NCBI RefSeq assembly: GCF_023973145.1
Contig: NZ_CP099546.1
Location: 992,001 to 1,056,000, forward strand
Length of the DNA stretch: 64,000 nt
Source of the DNA: Natronosalvus vescus
Lineage (GTDB): Archaea > Halobacteriota > Halobacteria > Halobacteriales > Natrialbaceae
Direction of reading: 5' to 3'
The notes below the pieces were generated by a model. The model was not told the origin of the DNA, searched no databases, and was given only the letters and a program-made list of their open reading frames with translations. A program made the position numbers and the translations under genes. Below are positions 16,961 to 25,691 of this stretch, in pieces. The stretch's first letter is position 1. Each line of letters begins with the position of its first letter.

Positions 16961-17347
16961 CTAGAGATCCCGTAACCGAATTCCGTCCTCGACCACGCGG
17001 GCGTTTCGCTCCCGATCGAGATGCGTTGCGAGATCGTCGTGGTCGTACAACTGGGCGATGACGTCGGCGTAGAGCGTTCGCCACGCGATCGCGTAAATAG
17101 GGGATTGTCCCCACGCTCGCAGTTCTGGAACGAGGTCGTCGTAGGTGTCCCGTCGTTTCTCGAACCGTTCGATGGCATCCAGCACGTACCCCGCGGCCTC
17201 CGAATCGTCCTCCGCGTTCTCGATGGCCTGGTTCAAACGGGCCTCCCAGCCAGCGACGGCCTGTTGCATATCGATGGCAGCATCGCCGCCGTCCTCGGGG
17301 AGGCGCTCGAGAACCGGTTCTGGCACGCCGAGTGAGAGTTCGTCCAT
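16961..17347 (-). CDS. conserved haloarchaeal helical protein of unknown function
   Basis: The 128-residue product is almost fully helical (AAIDMQQAVAGWEARLNQAIENAEDD, AAGYVLDAIERFEKRRDTYDDLVPELRAWG, SPIYAIAWRTLYADVIAQLYDH). The start at 17347 is supported by a TATA-like CTTTATC 21-27 bases upstream. The longer upstream frame (to 17668) has no such support and poor coding character. Its function is unknown. Confidence 0.75.
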   Translation of the reverse strand: MDELSLGVPEPVLERLPEDGGDAAIDMQQAVAGWEARLNQAIENAEDDSEAAGYVLDAIERFEKRRDTYDDLVPELRAWGQSPIYAIAWRTLYADVIAQLYDHDDLATHLDRERNARVVEDGIRLRDL

Positions 17348-17367
17348 ATCTGGTTCTCTGCTGGAAC

Positions 17368-17374
17368 GATAAAG
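17368..17374 (-). promoter_or_regulatory. TATA-like element for the 128-residue protein gene
   Basis: On the minus strand CTTTATC lies about 24 bases before the ATG at 17347, which helps fix that start. Confidence 0.45.
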
Positions 17375-18401
17375 AAACCCAGCCTTCCGGTGGTGGTTCG
17401 GGCCGCTTCCGTGTTCCACGTCGTGTGCTTGGAACGCCAGTGGCGGTGCGTTCCGGTCGGATTCGCCTGCGTCACCCCATGAAGGGCGAGTTTTCGCAGT
17501 GTTGCCGTCAGTTCGAATCACCGCATACCTTTTGGCATTTGGTATAGCATCATTCAGTATATTAGTTCGGTTTCGTGGCCGATTTCTGTTGGAGGATTGA
17601 TCACTCTCGGGTGTTCGAACGCGTTCCGGCGCCCTCGAGCTCCGTGCCATCGATACAGAATGTCTCACCGCAGCATAATCGGATCGCTACTATCGCTCGT
17701 TTATCGGGTCGTTCGAAGAGAGGCTTCGATATCGTGACCGCCGTGCCAGTTTTGCGACGTGGTTCACCACAGTGTTGCCGACCGGTATCTCTACACACCT
17801 GTTTTCTCGACTCGACCCTGGGGGTTCGGGCCACGAACTGCTGATGAATTGGCTCCCTCCCCGGTGATCACGCTGTCGGTATGTGGCCTGGTTGTAGTCT
17901 GCGATGTGGGGATCCGGGATGTTCGCCAGCGTCGCTGTCGGTCAGTGTGCTCAAGAGACTGGCCTGTAGTCGATGGCTCACTCTGTACTGGCAGTAGACC
18001 GACATACTATCTCGCACCTGCCGGCCACCGCGGCCTGCCTCGGACGGGCGGTGGTATTGATCCACTTGCTTCCGACTCGGTTTGTGAGTGTGACGATCGT
18101 GTGTTTCGATCCGCCCGTTCCATGGGGAATATCAAGTTGTGATCTGGCTCAGGACGTTCCGGATTCGATCTTCGAGCAATCTCCTCAATCATTGATTCGA
18201 CCGTTCGTCCTCGGGTGGATTGTCGCCTCGATCCGGTTCAAAAACGGGCATCGACTTCGGCTCCTCTGACCGATGTTCGTGGCCAGGTAAGTTCGGAGTA
18301 ATAAATAGTATGTTGCTATATGGAATATGTTTCACTCGTACGAGTCAGTTCGCTCTCGAGGCGCTAACAGGCTACTCCACGGCGTACCACCGAGAACGCC
18401 T
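17375..18401. other. gene-free stretch of about 1 kb
   Basis: The reading frames here are short, overlap on both strands and lack recognisable motifs. The sequence looks less GC-rich than its neighbours and has AT-rich patches near 17530-17570 and 18295-18330. I see no tRNA, transposase remnant or terminal inverted repeat. It may be an old insertion or deletion scar beside the broken sugar isomerase gene. Confidence 0.5.
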
Positions 18402-19117
18402 TCAGCGTCGAAGTAGCGACTCTATCACCCGAGTATCGTGCTCGAGCGCCACGACTGGATCGGACGGGTCGTCGTGTTCGTAGATAATCCAGTCCACCTC
18501 GACAGCGCGGGCGGCGTCGACGAGCGTGCGAGCGGGACGTCGCCGGTACCAAGGGTACAGGGGCTGTCGCCGTCGACGACTTTCAGATGGACGAGGTCAA
18601 TTCGATCACCGTATCGTTCGAGCAGTCGAATGGGGTCGCCGCCCGCAGGGGTTGCCCAGCCAATGTCGAGTTCGAACGCGACCGGCGTCGACTCGAGTTC
18701 GGTTGCGAGCAGGTCGAAGGCGTGCTCGTGCTCGTCTCCGTCCTCGACCTCCGACTCGAACGGGACGAACTCCTGGTCGTGGTCATGGTAGAACGGTTCG
18801 ATTTCTCCACTGGCGAGCACGTCACCGAGAGTTCCCAGCCGCGTTGCCGTCTCCTCGAATGCCTGTCGACTCTCGAACGCCTCCGGATCGAGCCAAGGGA
18901 CGACCAGTCTGGTGCAGCCGAGCGTGTGATAGGTGTCGGCTACTGCCGCAGGTGCTTCCTCGAGGTCGTCGATCGGGACGTGGGCTGCTGCGGGCTCGAG
19001 CCCGATTTCCTCGAGTGTTCGTGCGACCGTTCTCGGGGACGTTTCACCGAGGCCGGCGAACTCGACCCCGTCCACGCCGGTCGCCGCGACGACCTCGAGT
19101 ACGTCCGGGAGGGGCAT
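18402..19117 (-). pseudogene. sugar phosphate isomerase/epimerase (TIM barrel), frameshifted
   Basis: From the ATG at 19117, the frame encodes a xylose-isomerase-like TIM barrel: ATGVDGVEFAGLGE, AAHVPIDDLEE, TRLVVPWLDPEAF, EPFYHDHDQEF, VAFELDIGWATPAGGDP and IDLVHLKVVDG, with the usual metal-ligand Glu, Asp and His positions. Near 18522-18532 the frame shifts by one base. The restored frame reads LVDAARAVEVDWIIYEHDDP and ends at 18402. The codons before 19117 encode TAVQLYSLRALD, the expected first strand, but no ATG is in that frame. An ATG at 19173 lies in another frame, so the 5' end may also be broken. Confidence 0.85.
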
Positions 19118-19248
19118 GTCGAGCGCGCGCAGCGAGTAGAGCTGGACGGCCGTGTGCAGACGCGATGCATTCTGGGTAGGCTAATCAGTGTCCCCGTTGG
19201 CGACCACCAATAGCTGTTTATGCCCCTCGAGCGAACAGTCACGATATC

Positions 19249-20289
19249 GTGATCGTCGACGCGCGCGTGCTCCAGGAGGATTTCGTTCCGAGCGAGGTCG
19301 TCCACCGGCACGACGAGGTGAACTACCTCTCGGAGACCCTCGAGCCGCTGCTTAGCGATGATCGCCCGGAGACGTCGTTTCTGTTCGGGCCGACTGGCGT
19401 CGGGAAGACCTGCATCGCCCGATACACGCTCACCCAGCTGCAGGCCGAGCGGCCGGGGATCCGGGTGGCGTACCTCAACTGCTGGCAGGCACACACCCGA
19501 TATCGGGTGCTGTACGGCATTCTCGCGGCCCTCGAGCGAACCCACGACATCCACCATTCGACCCCGAAGACCGAGCTGTTCGATCGGCTCGCTCGAGCCG
19601 ATCGGAAGCCGATCATCGCCATCCTCGACGAGGTCGACCAGCTTGAGGAGACGGGGGCGCTGTACGACCTCCACCGGCTTGGCCACGTCTCGCTCGTGTT
19701 GATCGCCAATCGGGAGGACGAACTCTTCGCCGGGTTCGACGACCGGGTTCGCTCGCGACTACGCGCCGGCACACGCGTCCAGTTCGACCGCTACAGCACT
19801 GCGGAACTAGTCGCGATTCTCCGCGAGCGAGCGACGCAAGGCCTCGAACCGGAATCGATCGACGAGCGGCAGTTACGACGGATCGCCGACGCTGCCGCCG
19901 GTGACGCGCGCGTCGGCATCGGGATGCTCCGCGCCGCCGCTCGAACGGCCGAGCAGCGGGGACTCGCCTCGATATCGGACGAGGTGCTCGAGGAAGCGAT
20001 TCCGGACACGCGGGCAGCGATTCGACGCAAGACTATCGACGGCCTGATCGAACACCAGCGGGTGCTGTACGACATCATCGACGAGGCCGGTGAGATCGAA
20101 CCCCAGGCGCTGTACGCCACGTACGAAGATCGCGTCGAGGATCCGAAAACACACCGAACTCTCCGGAACTACCTGACGAAGATGGTGCACTACGACCTGA
20201 TCGAAGCAGTCGGGGAGAAACGGGGTCGTACGTATCGGGTGATCGATGGCGAGTACGTCCAAGGTGACGAGCGAGCAGAAATCGAGTAG
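19249..20289 (+). CDS. orc: Orc1/Cdc6-family AAA+ replication initiator-like protein
   Basis: This 346-residue protein has Walker A GPTGVGKT (residues 47-54), Walker B IAILDEVD (123-130), a sensor 1 region VLIANRED, a sensor 2 region ARVGIGMLRAAARTAE, and a C-terminal winged helix (about 260-340) with KTHRTLRNYLTKMVHYDLIEAVGEKRGRTYRV. It is shorter than typical Cdc6 proteins (about 400 residues), mainly at the N-terminus. The GTG start has a TATA-like gtttatg near 19216-19222. Haloarchaea carry many orc paralogues, often without a nearby active origin. I see no obvious ORB repeats beside it. Confidence 0.9.
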   Translation: MIVDARVLQEDFVPSEVVHRHDEVNYLSETLEPLLSDDRPETSFLFGPTGVGKTCIARYTLTQLQAERPGIRVAYLNCWQAHTRYRVLYGILAALERTHDIHHSTPKTELFDRLARADRKPIIAILDEVDQLEETGALYDLHRLGHVSLVLIANREDELFAGFDDRVRSRLRAGTRVQFDRYSTAELVAILRERATQGLEPESIDERQLRRIADAAAGDARVGIGMLRAAARTAEQRGLASISDEVLEEAIPDTRAAIRRKTIDGLIEHQRVLYDIIDEAGEIEPQALYATYEDRVEDPKTHRTLRNYLTKMVHYDLIEAVGEKRGRTYRVIDGEYVQGDERAEIE

Positions 20290-20414
20290 GGATCGACGAA
20301 TCCTGTGAGTTGGAGGGAAAACTGGCGGCCACTCGAACGGATCTGAACCAGGATCGGTAATCAGTCGAACACCGCAGGGTCAGCCGCCACTCGTGTGACT
20401 CGAAATCGACGGGG

Positions 20415-20984
20415 TTAGTGACTGGCTTCGGCCGTAGTCTTACAAATCTCGAGGAAGTTCTCGAACACTTCGTCGCCCTGTGCCGTGTGGGCAACTTCGG
20501 GGTGCCACTGGACGCCGTAGAGGTTCCGCTCGGTGTCGCTCATCGCCTCGACGCCACAGACGTCGCTCGAGGCCGTGCGCGTGAACCCCTCGGGGAGTTC
20601 TTTGACCTCGTCGGCGTGACTCGCCCAGACGCGCGTCTCGGGGGCGAGCGAACCGATGAGCGGGTCGTCCGGCTCGAGTACGTCGACGGTGACGTCGGCG
20701 TATCCACCGTAGTCGCCGCTGCCGACGCTGCCGCCGAGTTCGAGAGCCATAATCTGCATCCCGAGACAGATACCGAGGACGGGTCGGCCGTCCTCGAGGT
20801 ACTGTGGACTCCGGCCGATTCGATCCATGTCGGGGCCGCCCGAGAGGACGATGCCATCGGCCTCGACCTCCTCTGGCGGGGTGTCGTTGTCGATCAACTC
20901 GCAGTCGACGCCGAGGTCGCGCAGCGCCCGTTGTTCCAGGTGGGTGAACTGACCGTGATTGTCCACCACGGTGATTGTCGTCAT
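20415..20984 (-). CDS. guaA: GMP synthase subunit A (glutamine amidotransferase)
   Basis: This 189-residue class I glutaminase supplies ammonia for the XMP-to-GMP step of purine synthesis. Archaea encode it separately from the ATP pyrophosphatase subunit. The nucleophile Cys73 lies in GICLGMQ, and His161 and Glu163 lie in QWHPEV. The N-terminus TITVVDNHGQFTHLEQRALRDLG is typical. The start at 20984 is supported by a TATA-like box at 21008-21016. The synthetase subunit is not in this window. Confidence 0.95.
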   Translation of the reverse strand: MTTITVVDNHGQFTHLEQRALRDLGVDCELIDNDTPPEEVEADGIVLSGGPDMDRIGRSPQYLEDGRPVLGICLGMQIMALELGGSVGSGDYGGYADVTVDVLEPDDPLIGSLAPETRVWASHADEVKELPEGFTRTASSDVCGVEAMSDTERNLYGVQWHPEVAHTAQGDEVFENFLEICKTTAEASH

Positions 20985-21007
20985 TGGGTCTGGGTAGCCA
21001 CTCGAAC

Positions 21008-21016
21008 GATAAAAAC
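21008..21016 (-). promoter_or_regulatory. TATA box for guaA (subunit A)
   Basis: On the minus strand GTTTTTATC lies about 26 bases before the ATG at 20984. Confidence 0.55.
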
Positions 21017-21094
21017 AGTCCGAAGCATGGGCTGATATCGAGGGTTTCGTCAACGGTGGCCGTCCGTGTCTCCCCCTGGTGACCGTTCCCGGTA

Positions 21095-21102
21095 CGTTTA
21101 TG
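21095..21102 (+). promoter_or_regulatory. TATA box for the 45-residue membrane protein gene
   Basis: The sequence cgtttatg lies about 25 bases before the ATG at 21127 and selects that start over upstream codons. Confidence 0.5.
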
Positions 21103-21126
21103 CGTTCGTCACCAGAGCGTGTAGGT

Positions 21127-21264
21127 ATGACACTCGATCTCTCGTCGTTCGACCATCCGTCGTGGAAGACGGCTGCTGGAACGGGCGTCGGCTACCTGCT
21201 GATTCTTGCGTTGATGACGGCCGTACTGTTCGTACTCCCCTGGCTCGTCTTCACGACACTCTGA
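21127..21264 (+). CDS. small single-span membrane protein
   Basis: The 45-residue product (MTLDLSSFDHPSWKTAAGTG, then a hydrophobic span ending VLPWLVFTTL) has one transmembrane helix. I recall proteins of this size and start in haloarchaea, with no known function. It diverges from guaA across a 142-base spacer. Confidence 0.7.
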   Translation: MTLDLSSFDHPSWKTAAGTGVGYLLILALMTAVLFVLPWLVFTTL

Positions 21265-21476
21265 GCGGAAGGAGGTGCGGTCAGCGGTCGGACGACGCTA
21301 AAACTGTCCTTGCATCGTTCTGTCAATGGATCACGTTATCTCCGGTCGGGAGCACACGTGAAACGGAGCGTTGACAGGGTCGTCCTGATCCGCAATTTCG
21401 ATTCCCGCGCGGAAACGACGTACCCAGACTCGAGAGCCGACACGCGGCCCGTTAGACGATCCGCTCGTGCTTGCCT

Positions 21477-21945
21477 TCAGCGGCCAGTGGCGACGTCTTC
21501 CATCGACGGAACGACGCCGACCTGTTGTAAGAGGCCGAGGAAATCGGCGAGAACCCACGCCTCGGCGATCCTGCCGTCCTCGATGCGGTTGATGACCAGC
21601 CCCTGGATCTCTGCCTCGGTATCGGTTGGGGGGATACCCATGAAGTCGCCATCGTGTGTTCCACGGTAGGTGTACGCGGAACACACGTATTCGCCACTTT
21701 CGTCGCTAAACTGAATCCCTTCAGTTGCTTCCAGATCGGAGAACGCGGCGTGGAACATTCCGCATGGATTCGACGGATTCGTCGGTGCCGTGGAGTTCCA
21801 TTCCCGTCATCGGCCCGTGCTGGACGTAGTCCTCCGTTTGTAGTTCGGCGAGACGGTCGTAATCCCGACCGTTGAAGACATCGCTGTTGAACTGTCGAAC
21901 GATCTCGATACTTTGCATCCCGGGTGCTGTAGCTGCTATACTCAT
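21477..21945 (-). pseudogene. SnoaL-like ester cyclase, frameshifted
   Basis: From the ATG at 21945 the frame reads IEIVRQFNSDVFNGRDYDRLAELQTEDYVQHGP and GTDESVESM. It then shifts by one base near 21758-21770. The second frame continues FHAAFSDLEATEGI, YVCSAYTYRGTHDGDFMGIPPT, and RIAEAWVLADFLGLLQQVGVVP to the stop at 21477. Together this is a complete SnoaL-like (polyketide cyclase fold) protein of about 150 codons, with the expected GTH...GIPPTG-like motif. The substrate cannot be assigned. It is the fourth broken gene within 16 kb. Confidence 0.85.
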
Positions 21946-22091
21946 ATCACCACATCTACTAGTACTCCTGCGGGAATAACGAGAGTGGCTCATTCAGTCA
22001 GCTGTGGTGAGTAAAACGCGTCGTTCGTCACGAATGTCCTCATCTAAATACAACACCCGTCCAGAACGACTTCGGCTCGAGTCCTCAGTCG

Positions 22092-23312
22092 CTAGGCGAA
22101 CGTCTTCGAGACTTCGGGGTTCTCTTCGGATTCGGCTTGCACTTTCGCCCAGGCGTTCATGAAGTCCTCCATGTGAATCTCGGTGCGGTCGTCCCGGATC
22201 GCGAACATCCCGGCTTCGGTACAGACGGCTTTGACGTCGGCACCGGAGGCCTCGGGGGTCTCCGCGGCTAGCTGGGTGAAGTCGACGTCGTCGTCGACGT
22301 TCATGTTCCGGGTGTGGATCTGGAAGATCAGCTCGCGGCCCTCCTCGGTCGGCTTTGGCACCTCGATGAGGCGGTCGAACCGTCCGGGGCGCAAGATCGC
22401 GCGGTCGAGCATGTCGAAGCGGTTCGTGGCCGCGATGATGCGGATGTCACCGCGCTCTTCGAACCCGTCCATCTCCGAGAGGAGCTGCATCATCGTTCGC
22501 TGGACTTCGGCGTCGCCGGAGGTCTTCGACTCCGTCCGTTTCGAGGCGATGGCGTCGATCTCGTCGATGAAGATGACGGCGGGTTCGTGCTCTCGGGCGA
22601 CCTCGAAGAGGTCACGGACGAGCTTTGCCCCCTCGCCAATGAACTTGTGGACGAGTTCGGAGCCGGCCATCTTGATGAAGGTTGCGTCGGTCTGGTTGGC
22701 GACGGCCTTCGCGAGCATCGTCTTCCCCGTCCCCGGTGGCCCATAGAGGAGGACGCCACTCGGTGGGTCGATGCCGACTTTGTCGAACATCTCGGGGCTC
22801 TTCAGTGGCATTTCGACCGTTTCGCGCACCTCTTGCATCTGCTCTTCGAGGCCGCCGATGTCTTCGTAGTGGACATCGGGGCTCTGGGTCACTTCCATCA
22901 CCCGCGCCCGAACGTCGGTCTCGCTCGAGAGAGACTTGACGATAGAAAGCGAGTTGTTGACCGCGACGCGGTCGTCGGGGTCGAGATCGTCCCGCATCTC
23001 TTCGGTGACTTCCGTCAGCGCCTCCTGGTTGTTGCCGTGTTGTTTGATAATGACGCCCTCGTCGGAAATCTCCTGGACGGTGGCGACGAACAGCGGCGAC
23101 TGCTTGAGTTTCTTGTTCTCGTGGGTCAGGCGCTCGAGTTTCTGCTGGTACTTGTTGTTCTCGGCGTTCGCATCGAGGAGCTTGTCCCGCATCTCCTCGT
23201 TCTGGGACTCGAGTACTTCGAGTCGCTCCTCGAGAGCCCGTATTTTCTCCTGTTGAGACGCCTCGTCCTCGTCGTAAGGCACGTCGACGTCTTCCACAGT
23301 GTCGCTCATCAC
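22092..23312 (-). CDS. pan: proteasome-activating nucleotidase (PAN)
   Basis: The 406-residue AAA+ ATPase unfolds substrates for the 20S proteasome. The coiled coil spans residues about 20-72, the OB domain about 73-125, Walker A is GPPGTGKT (191-198), Walker B is VIFIDEID (246-253), and the second region of homology is NRFDMLDRAILRPGRFDR. The C-terminus is TFA, where most PAN and proteasome ATPases have a hydrophobic-Tyr-X motif for docking. Phe replaces Tyr here. An adjacent second ATG (23309) is an alternative start. A PAC2-type protein, related to proteasome assembly chaperones, is at 36 kb. Confidence 0.97.
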   Translation of the reverse strand: MMSDTVEDVDVPYDEDEASQQEKIRALEERLEVLESQNEEMRDKLLDANAENNKYQQKLERLTHENKKLKQSPLFVATVQEISDEGVIIKQHGNNQEALTEVTEEMRDDLDPDDRVAVNNSLSIVKSLSSETDVRARVMEVTQSPDVHYEDIGGLEEQMQEVRETVEMPLKSPEMFDKVGIDPPSGVLLYGPPGTGKTMLAKAVANQTDATFIKMAGSELVHKFIGEGAKLVRDLFEVAREHEPAVIFIDEIDAIASKRTESKTSGDAEVQRTMMQLLSEMDGFEERGDIRIIAATNRFDMLDRAILRPGRFDRLIEVPKPTEEGRELIFQIHTRNMNVDDDVDFTQLAAETPEASGADVKAVCTEAGMFAIRDDRTEIHMEDFMNAWAKVQAESEENPEVSKTFA

Positions 23313-23433
23313 GCACTGGTAGGGCAGTGGATCATAAGAGGCTTCGGGTAGTCTCAGCGCCGAATAGTATTACCGAGGGGAATATTTTAAAACAGCAAAT
23401 ATTATTATGCTGTATTTCGTAGCTTGATTCACA

Positions 23434-23703
23434 ATGAGCATCTCAGAGCCGTTCCAACAGAGCGAACCCGATCGCGGAACGTGGGACGACGTCCGTGACC
23501 TTCCCCCGAGCGCAAAGCTCGTCGCGAAGGTACTCGAGTACAACGACACGATGACCCAACAGCAGATCGCCGACGAGAGTCTGTTGCCGGCGAGAACTGT
23601 CCGCTACGCGCTCAACCGTCTCGACGAGGAGAACGTGATCGCCTCCCGGTTTTCGTTTTCTGACGCCCGAAAGCGCCTCTACACGCTCGAGATCGACCAG
23701 TAG
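23434..23703 (+). CDS. MarR-type winged-helix protein
   Basis: The 89-residue product is a stand-alone winged helix: SAKLVAKVLEYNDTMTQQQIADESLLPARTVRYALNRLDEENVIASRFSF, then a wing ending RLYTLEI. It diverges from pan across a 121-base AT-rich spacer that contains the promoter (aatattatta about 25-35 bases before the ATG). Small MarR/TrmB-like proteins of this length are frequent in haloarchaea. The target is unknown. Control of pan is possible but unproven. Confidence 0.85.
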   Translation: MSISEPFQQSEPDRGTWDDVRDLPPSAKLVAKVLEYNDTMTQQQIADESLLPARTVRYALNRLDEENVIASRFSFSDARKRLYTLEIDQ

Positions 23704-23804
23704 ACCGTAGGGATCGTCGTCTGTTCCGACCGAGGCTCGTATAACCGGTTGCATCACCGACGTTTTTCGGGTTTCGTCCGACTCCTCGAGGGTGTCCCCT
23801 GCGC

Positions 23805-24452
23805 TTACTGGAGGCGGATCGACATCTCCTGTTCGAAACTTTCGGCACCACAGAGTTCGAAGCCGACCCGCTCGTAGAGGGCGATTGCCGGCCCGTTCCA
23901 CCGTTCGACGGTGAGCCACACGTGGTCGACGCCCACTGTCGCGGCATGGCCCAGCAACAGTTCGAGCAACTGTGTGCCGATCCCACCGCGCTGGTAGGCC
24001 TGGAGGACGAATATCGCCAACTCCCACTCGACCGAGCCGGGATCCTCGACGGCGCTCGGCTCGTCCGTATCGGGAACGAGCGTCGCGTGGCCGATGATTT
24101 CCCCGTCGTGACTCCCGACGACGTTGATCCCATTTTCGAGCAGCGGCTTGAGCCACTGGCGGATTCGATCGCGACCGGTTGGGGGAATCCCCTGGGCACG
24201 GTCGGCCGGATCGAACTGGGCGTACATTTCGGTGAGTGCCTCGAGCGGGTCGGTGCCGTCGGATTCCCGTCCTTTCGTATCGGTAGCGTCGGAGCCCCGT
24301 CCTCCGGCGCCGGAGCGTCTCGACTCGTCTTCGCGATCACCGATCGCGGCGAATTCGATCGTCCGGGCATCCGGATCCGTGTACGTCGTCGGCGGAGTCG
24401 GGAACAACCCGACTGGATCGTCAGGGTAGATCCGCGTGTGTTCGGGCCTCAT
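23805..24452 (-). CDS. GNAT-family N-acetyltransferase
   Basis: This is a 215-residue protein. The N-terminal 70 residues are polar and disordered-looking. The GNAT core follows: NVVGSHDGEIIGHATLVPD, WELAIFVLQAYQRGGIGTQLLELLLGHA (the acetyl-CoA binding loop Q/RxxGxG/A) and GPAIALYERVGFELCG. The start at 24452 is 2 bases after the stop of the universal stress protein gene. A longer frame to 24971 is a shadow of that gene. The USP-GNAT pair suggests a stress-linked acetylation unit. The substrate is unknown. Confidence 0.9.
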   Translation of the reverse strand: MRPEHTRIYPDDPVGLFPTPPTTYTDPDARTIEFAAIGDREDESRRSGAGGRGSDATDTKGRESDGTDPLEALTEMYAQFDPADRAQGIPPTGRDRIRQWLKPLLENGINVVGSHDGEIIGHATLVPDTDEPSAVEDPGSVEWELAIFVLQAYQRGGIGTQLLELLLGHAATVGVDHVWLTVERWNGPAIALYERVGFELCGAESFEQEMSIRLQ

Positions 24453-24454
24453 TG

Positions 24455-24823
24455 TTATCGAACCAGTTTGACCGTCGTCGTCGCGTTCAACAGAACGAAC
24501 TCCGTAATCGGCCCGAGTCGAACCTTCCCCATCGGGCTTCGAGTGCCGCCACCGATCACGAGCTGATCGACGGCTTCGCGCTCGGCATAGTCGACGAGTG
24601 CACTCCCCGGGTCGCCCTCGAGCCGTATAACCTCGGCGTCGATCCCAGCCACCGAAAGCCGTTCGCGAGCCAGTTCGTGAACCTCCTCGACCGAGCGCTC
24701 GGACTCGGGTTTTTTCACGATGGCGACGGTCAACTCGTCGCCGACCGCCTGGACGCGTTCGATCGTCGTCTCGAGCGTCTTTACCGACTCGTCGCTTCCC
24801 TCGAGTCCCAACAGGACGTTCAT
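24455..24823 (-). CDS. universal stress protein (UspA family)
   Basis: This is a 122-residue USP domain: MNVLLGLEGSDESVKTLETTIERV, VAIVKKPESERSVEEVHELARERL, and DQLVIGGGTRSPMGKVRLGPITEFVLLNATTTVKLVR. The last segment is the nucleotide-binding GGGTRSPxGKxxxG(S/P) variant. The start at 24823 matches the family N-terminus; the longer frame to 24955 adds unconserved residues. It is co-directional with the GNAT gene, 2 bases apart. Confidence 0.88.
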   Translation of the reverse strand: MNVLLGLEGSDESVKTLETTIERVQAVGDELTVAIVKKPESERSVEEVHELARERLSVAGIDAEVIRLEGDPGSALVDYAEREAVDQLVIGGGTRSPMGKVRLGPITEFVLLNATTTVKLVR

Positions 24824-24918
24824 ACGCTCGTGTGCGAGGCCCCGGAGGAAAACCGTTGCGCCGGTTGGGGTGTCTCGTACCGTCGTGATTGTCCGGGAGT
24901 CGTCGAACGTATGGGTCG

Positions 24919-25482
24919 CTACCGTGATGAGCGGTCGCTCTCGCGTGCAGGCCACGAGAGGACGTCGGCAACGAGCTCGAGCCCCGGATAGCCGTCGTGT
25001 CGCCAGGCGACGAACGCGAGTGCCGCGAGCACGAACTCAGCGAGGAAGAAGGGCTCTCCCAGCGAACTCACGAAGAGGTCGATAATGCTCGGCGCACCGC
25101 TCTCGTACGGCTCGACGGACAGCAGGGGCCACAGGAGGTGATTCGGCTCGGTGCCGCCCCACAGCACCGGCAGGGCATCGACGAGCACGTGTGACAGCGC
25201 ACCGAGTCCGAACGCCGTGCCGTACTCGGGACGGTCATATCGGGCGGTGAACGCGGCCACGAGCAAACAGAGCGGAACCAGCACCAGCAACGAGTGCGCC
25301 AGCGTTCGCCCCGTGGGCAACACGCCGAGGTACCACGCGAGCGGTTTGTCGACCAGGTCGGGAAACTGACTCCCGAGGAGCAAGAACGCGACGGGGATTG
25401 CCGTCGGCGGCTGATTCGTTCGTGATCGCATCCAGAACGTATACAGAAGATAGGCGATTGCAGCGTGTCCAAGGGGCCACAT
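24919..25482 (-). CDS. DUF457-type membrane protein (predicted metal-dependent hydrolase family)
   Basis: The 187-residue protein starts MWPLGHAAIAYLLY and contains LLGSQFPDLVDKPLAW, GRTLAHSLLVLVPLCLL and GALSHVLVDALPVLWG. These His and Asp positions in membrane helices are typical of the YdjM/DUF457 family of predicted membrane-bound metal hydrolases. About four or five hydrophobic segments are visible. A paralogue with the same DKPLAW motif is at 38183-38785. The biochemical role is not established. Confidence 0.85.
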   Translation of the reverse strand: MWPLGHAAIAYLLYTFWMRSRTNQPPTAIPVAFLLLGSQFPDLVDKPLAWYLGVLPTGRTLAHSLLVLVPLCLLVAAFTARYDRPEYGTAFGLGALSHVLVDALPVLWGGTEPNHLLWPLLSVEPYESGAPSIIDLFVSSLGEPFFLAEFVLAALAFVAWRHDGYPGLELVADVLSWPARESDRSSR

Positions 25483-25691
25483 ATGTACTGGATCAGCGAA
25501 CGTCCAGTGCGGCTATAAACGATGTGACTGATACCTCGGGCTCGCTCTGTTTGGCACTCGGTAATCACTCGGCAGCGGATCGTGGCCGCTCATGACCGCT
25601 GTCAAAGCAACAATCTCCCTCGTTCGTCTCAGTTGGAGCAATTGCGGCCGCGGTCGAAACAGTGGTAGCCTCCCGTGGTGTATCGCCGGCA

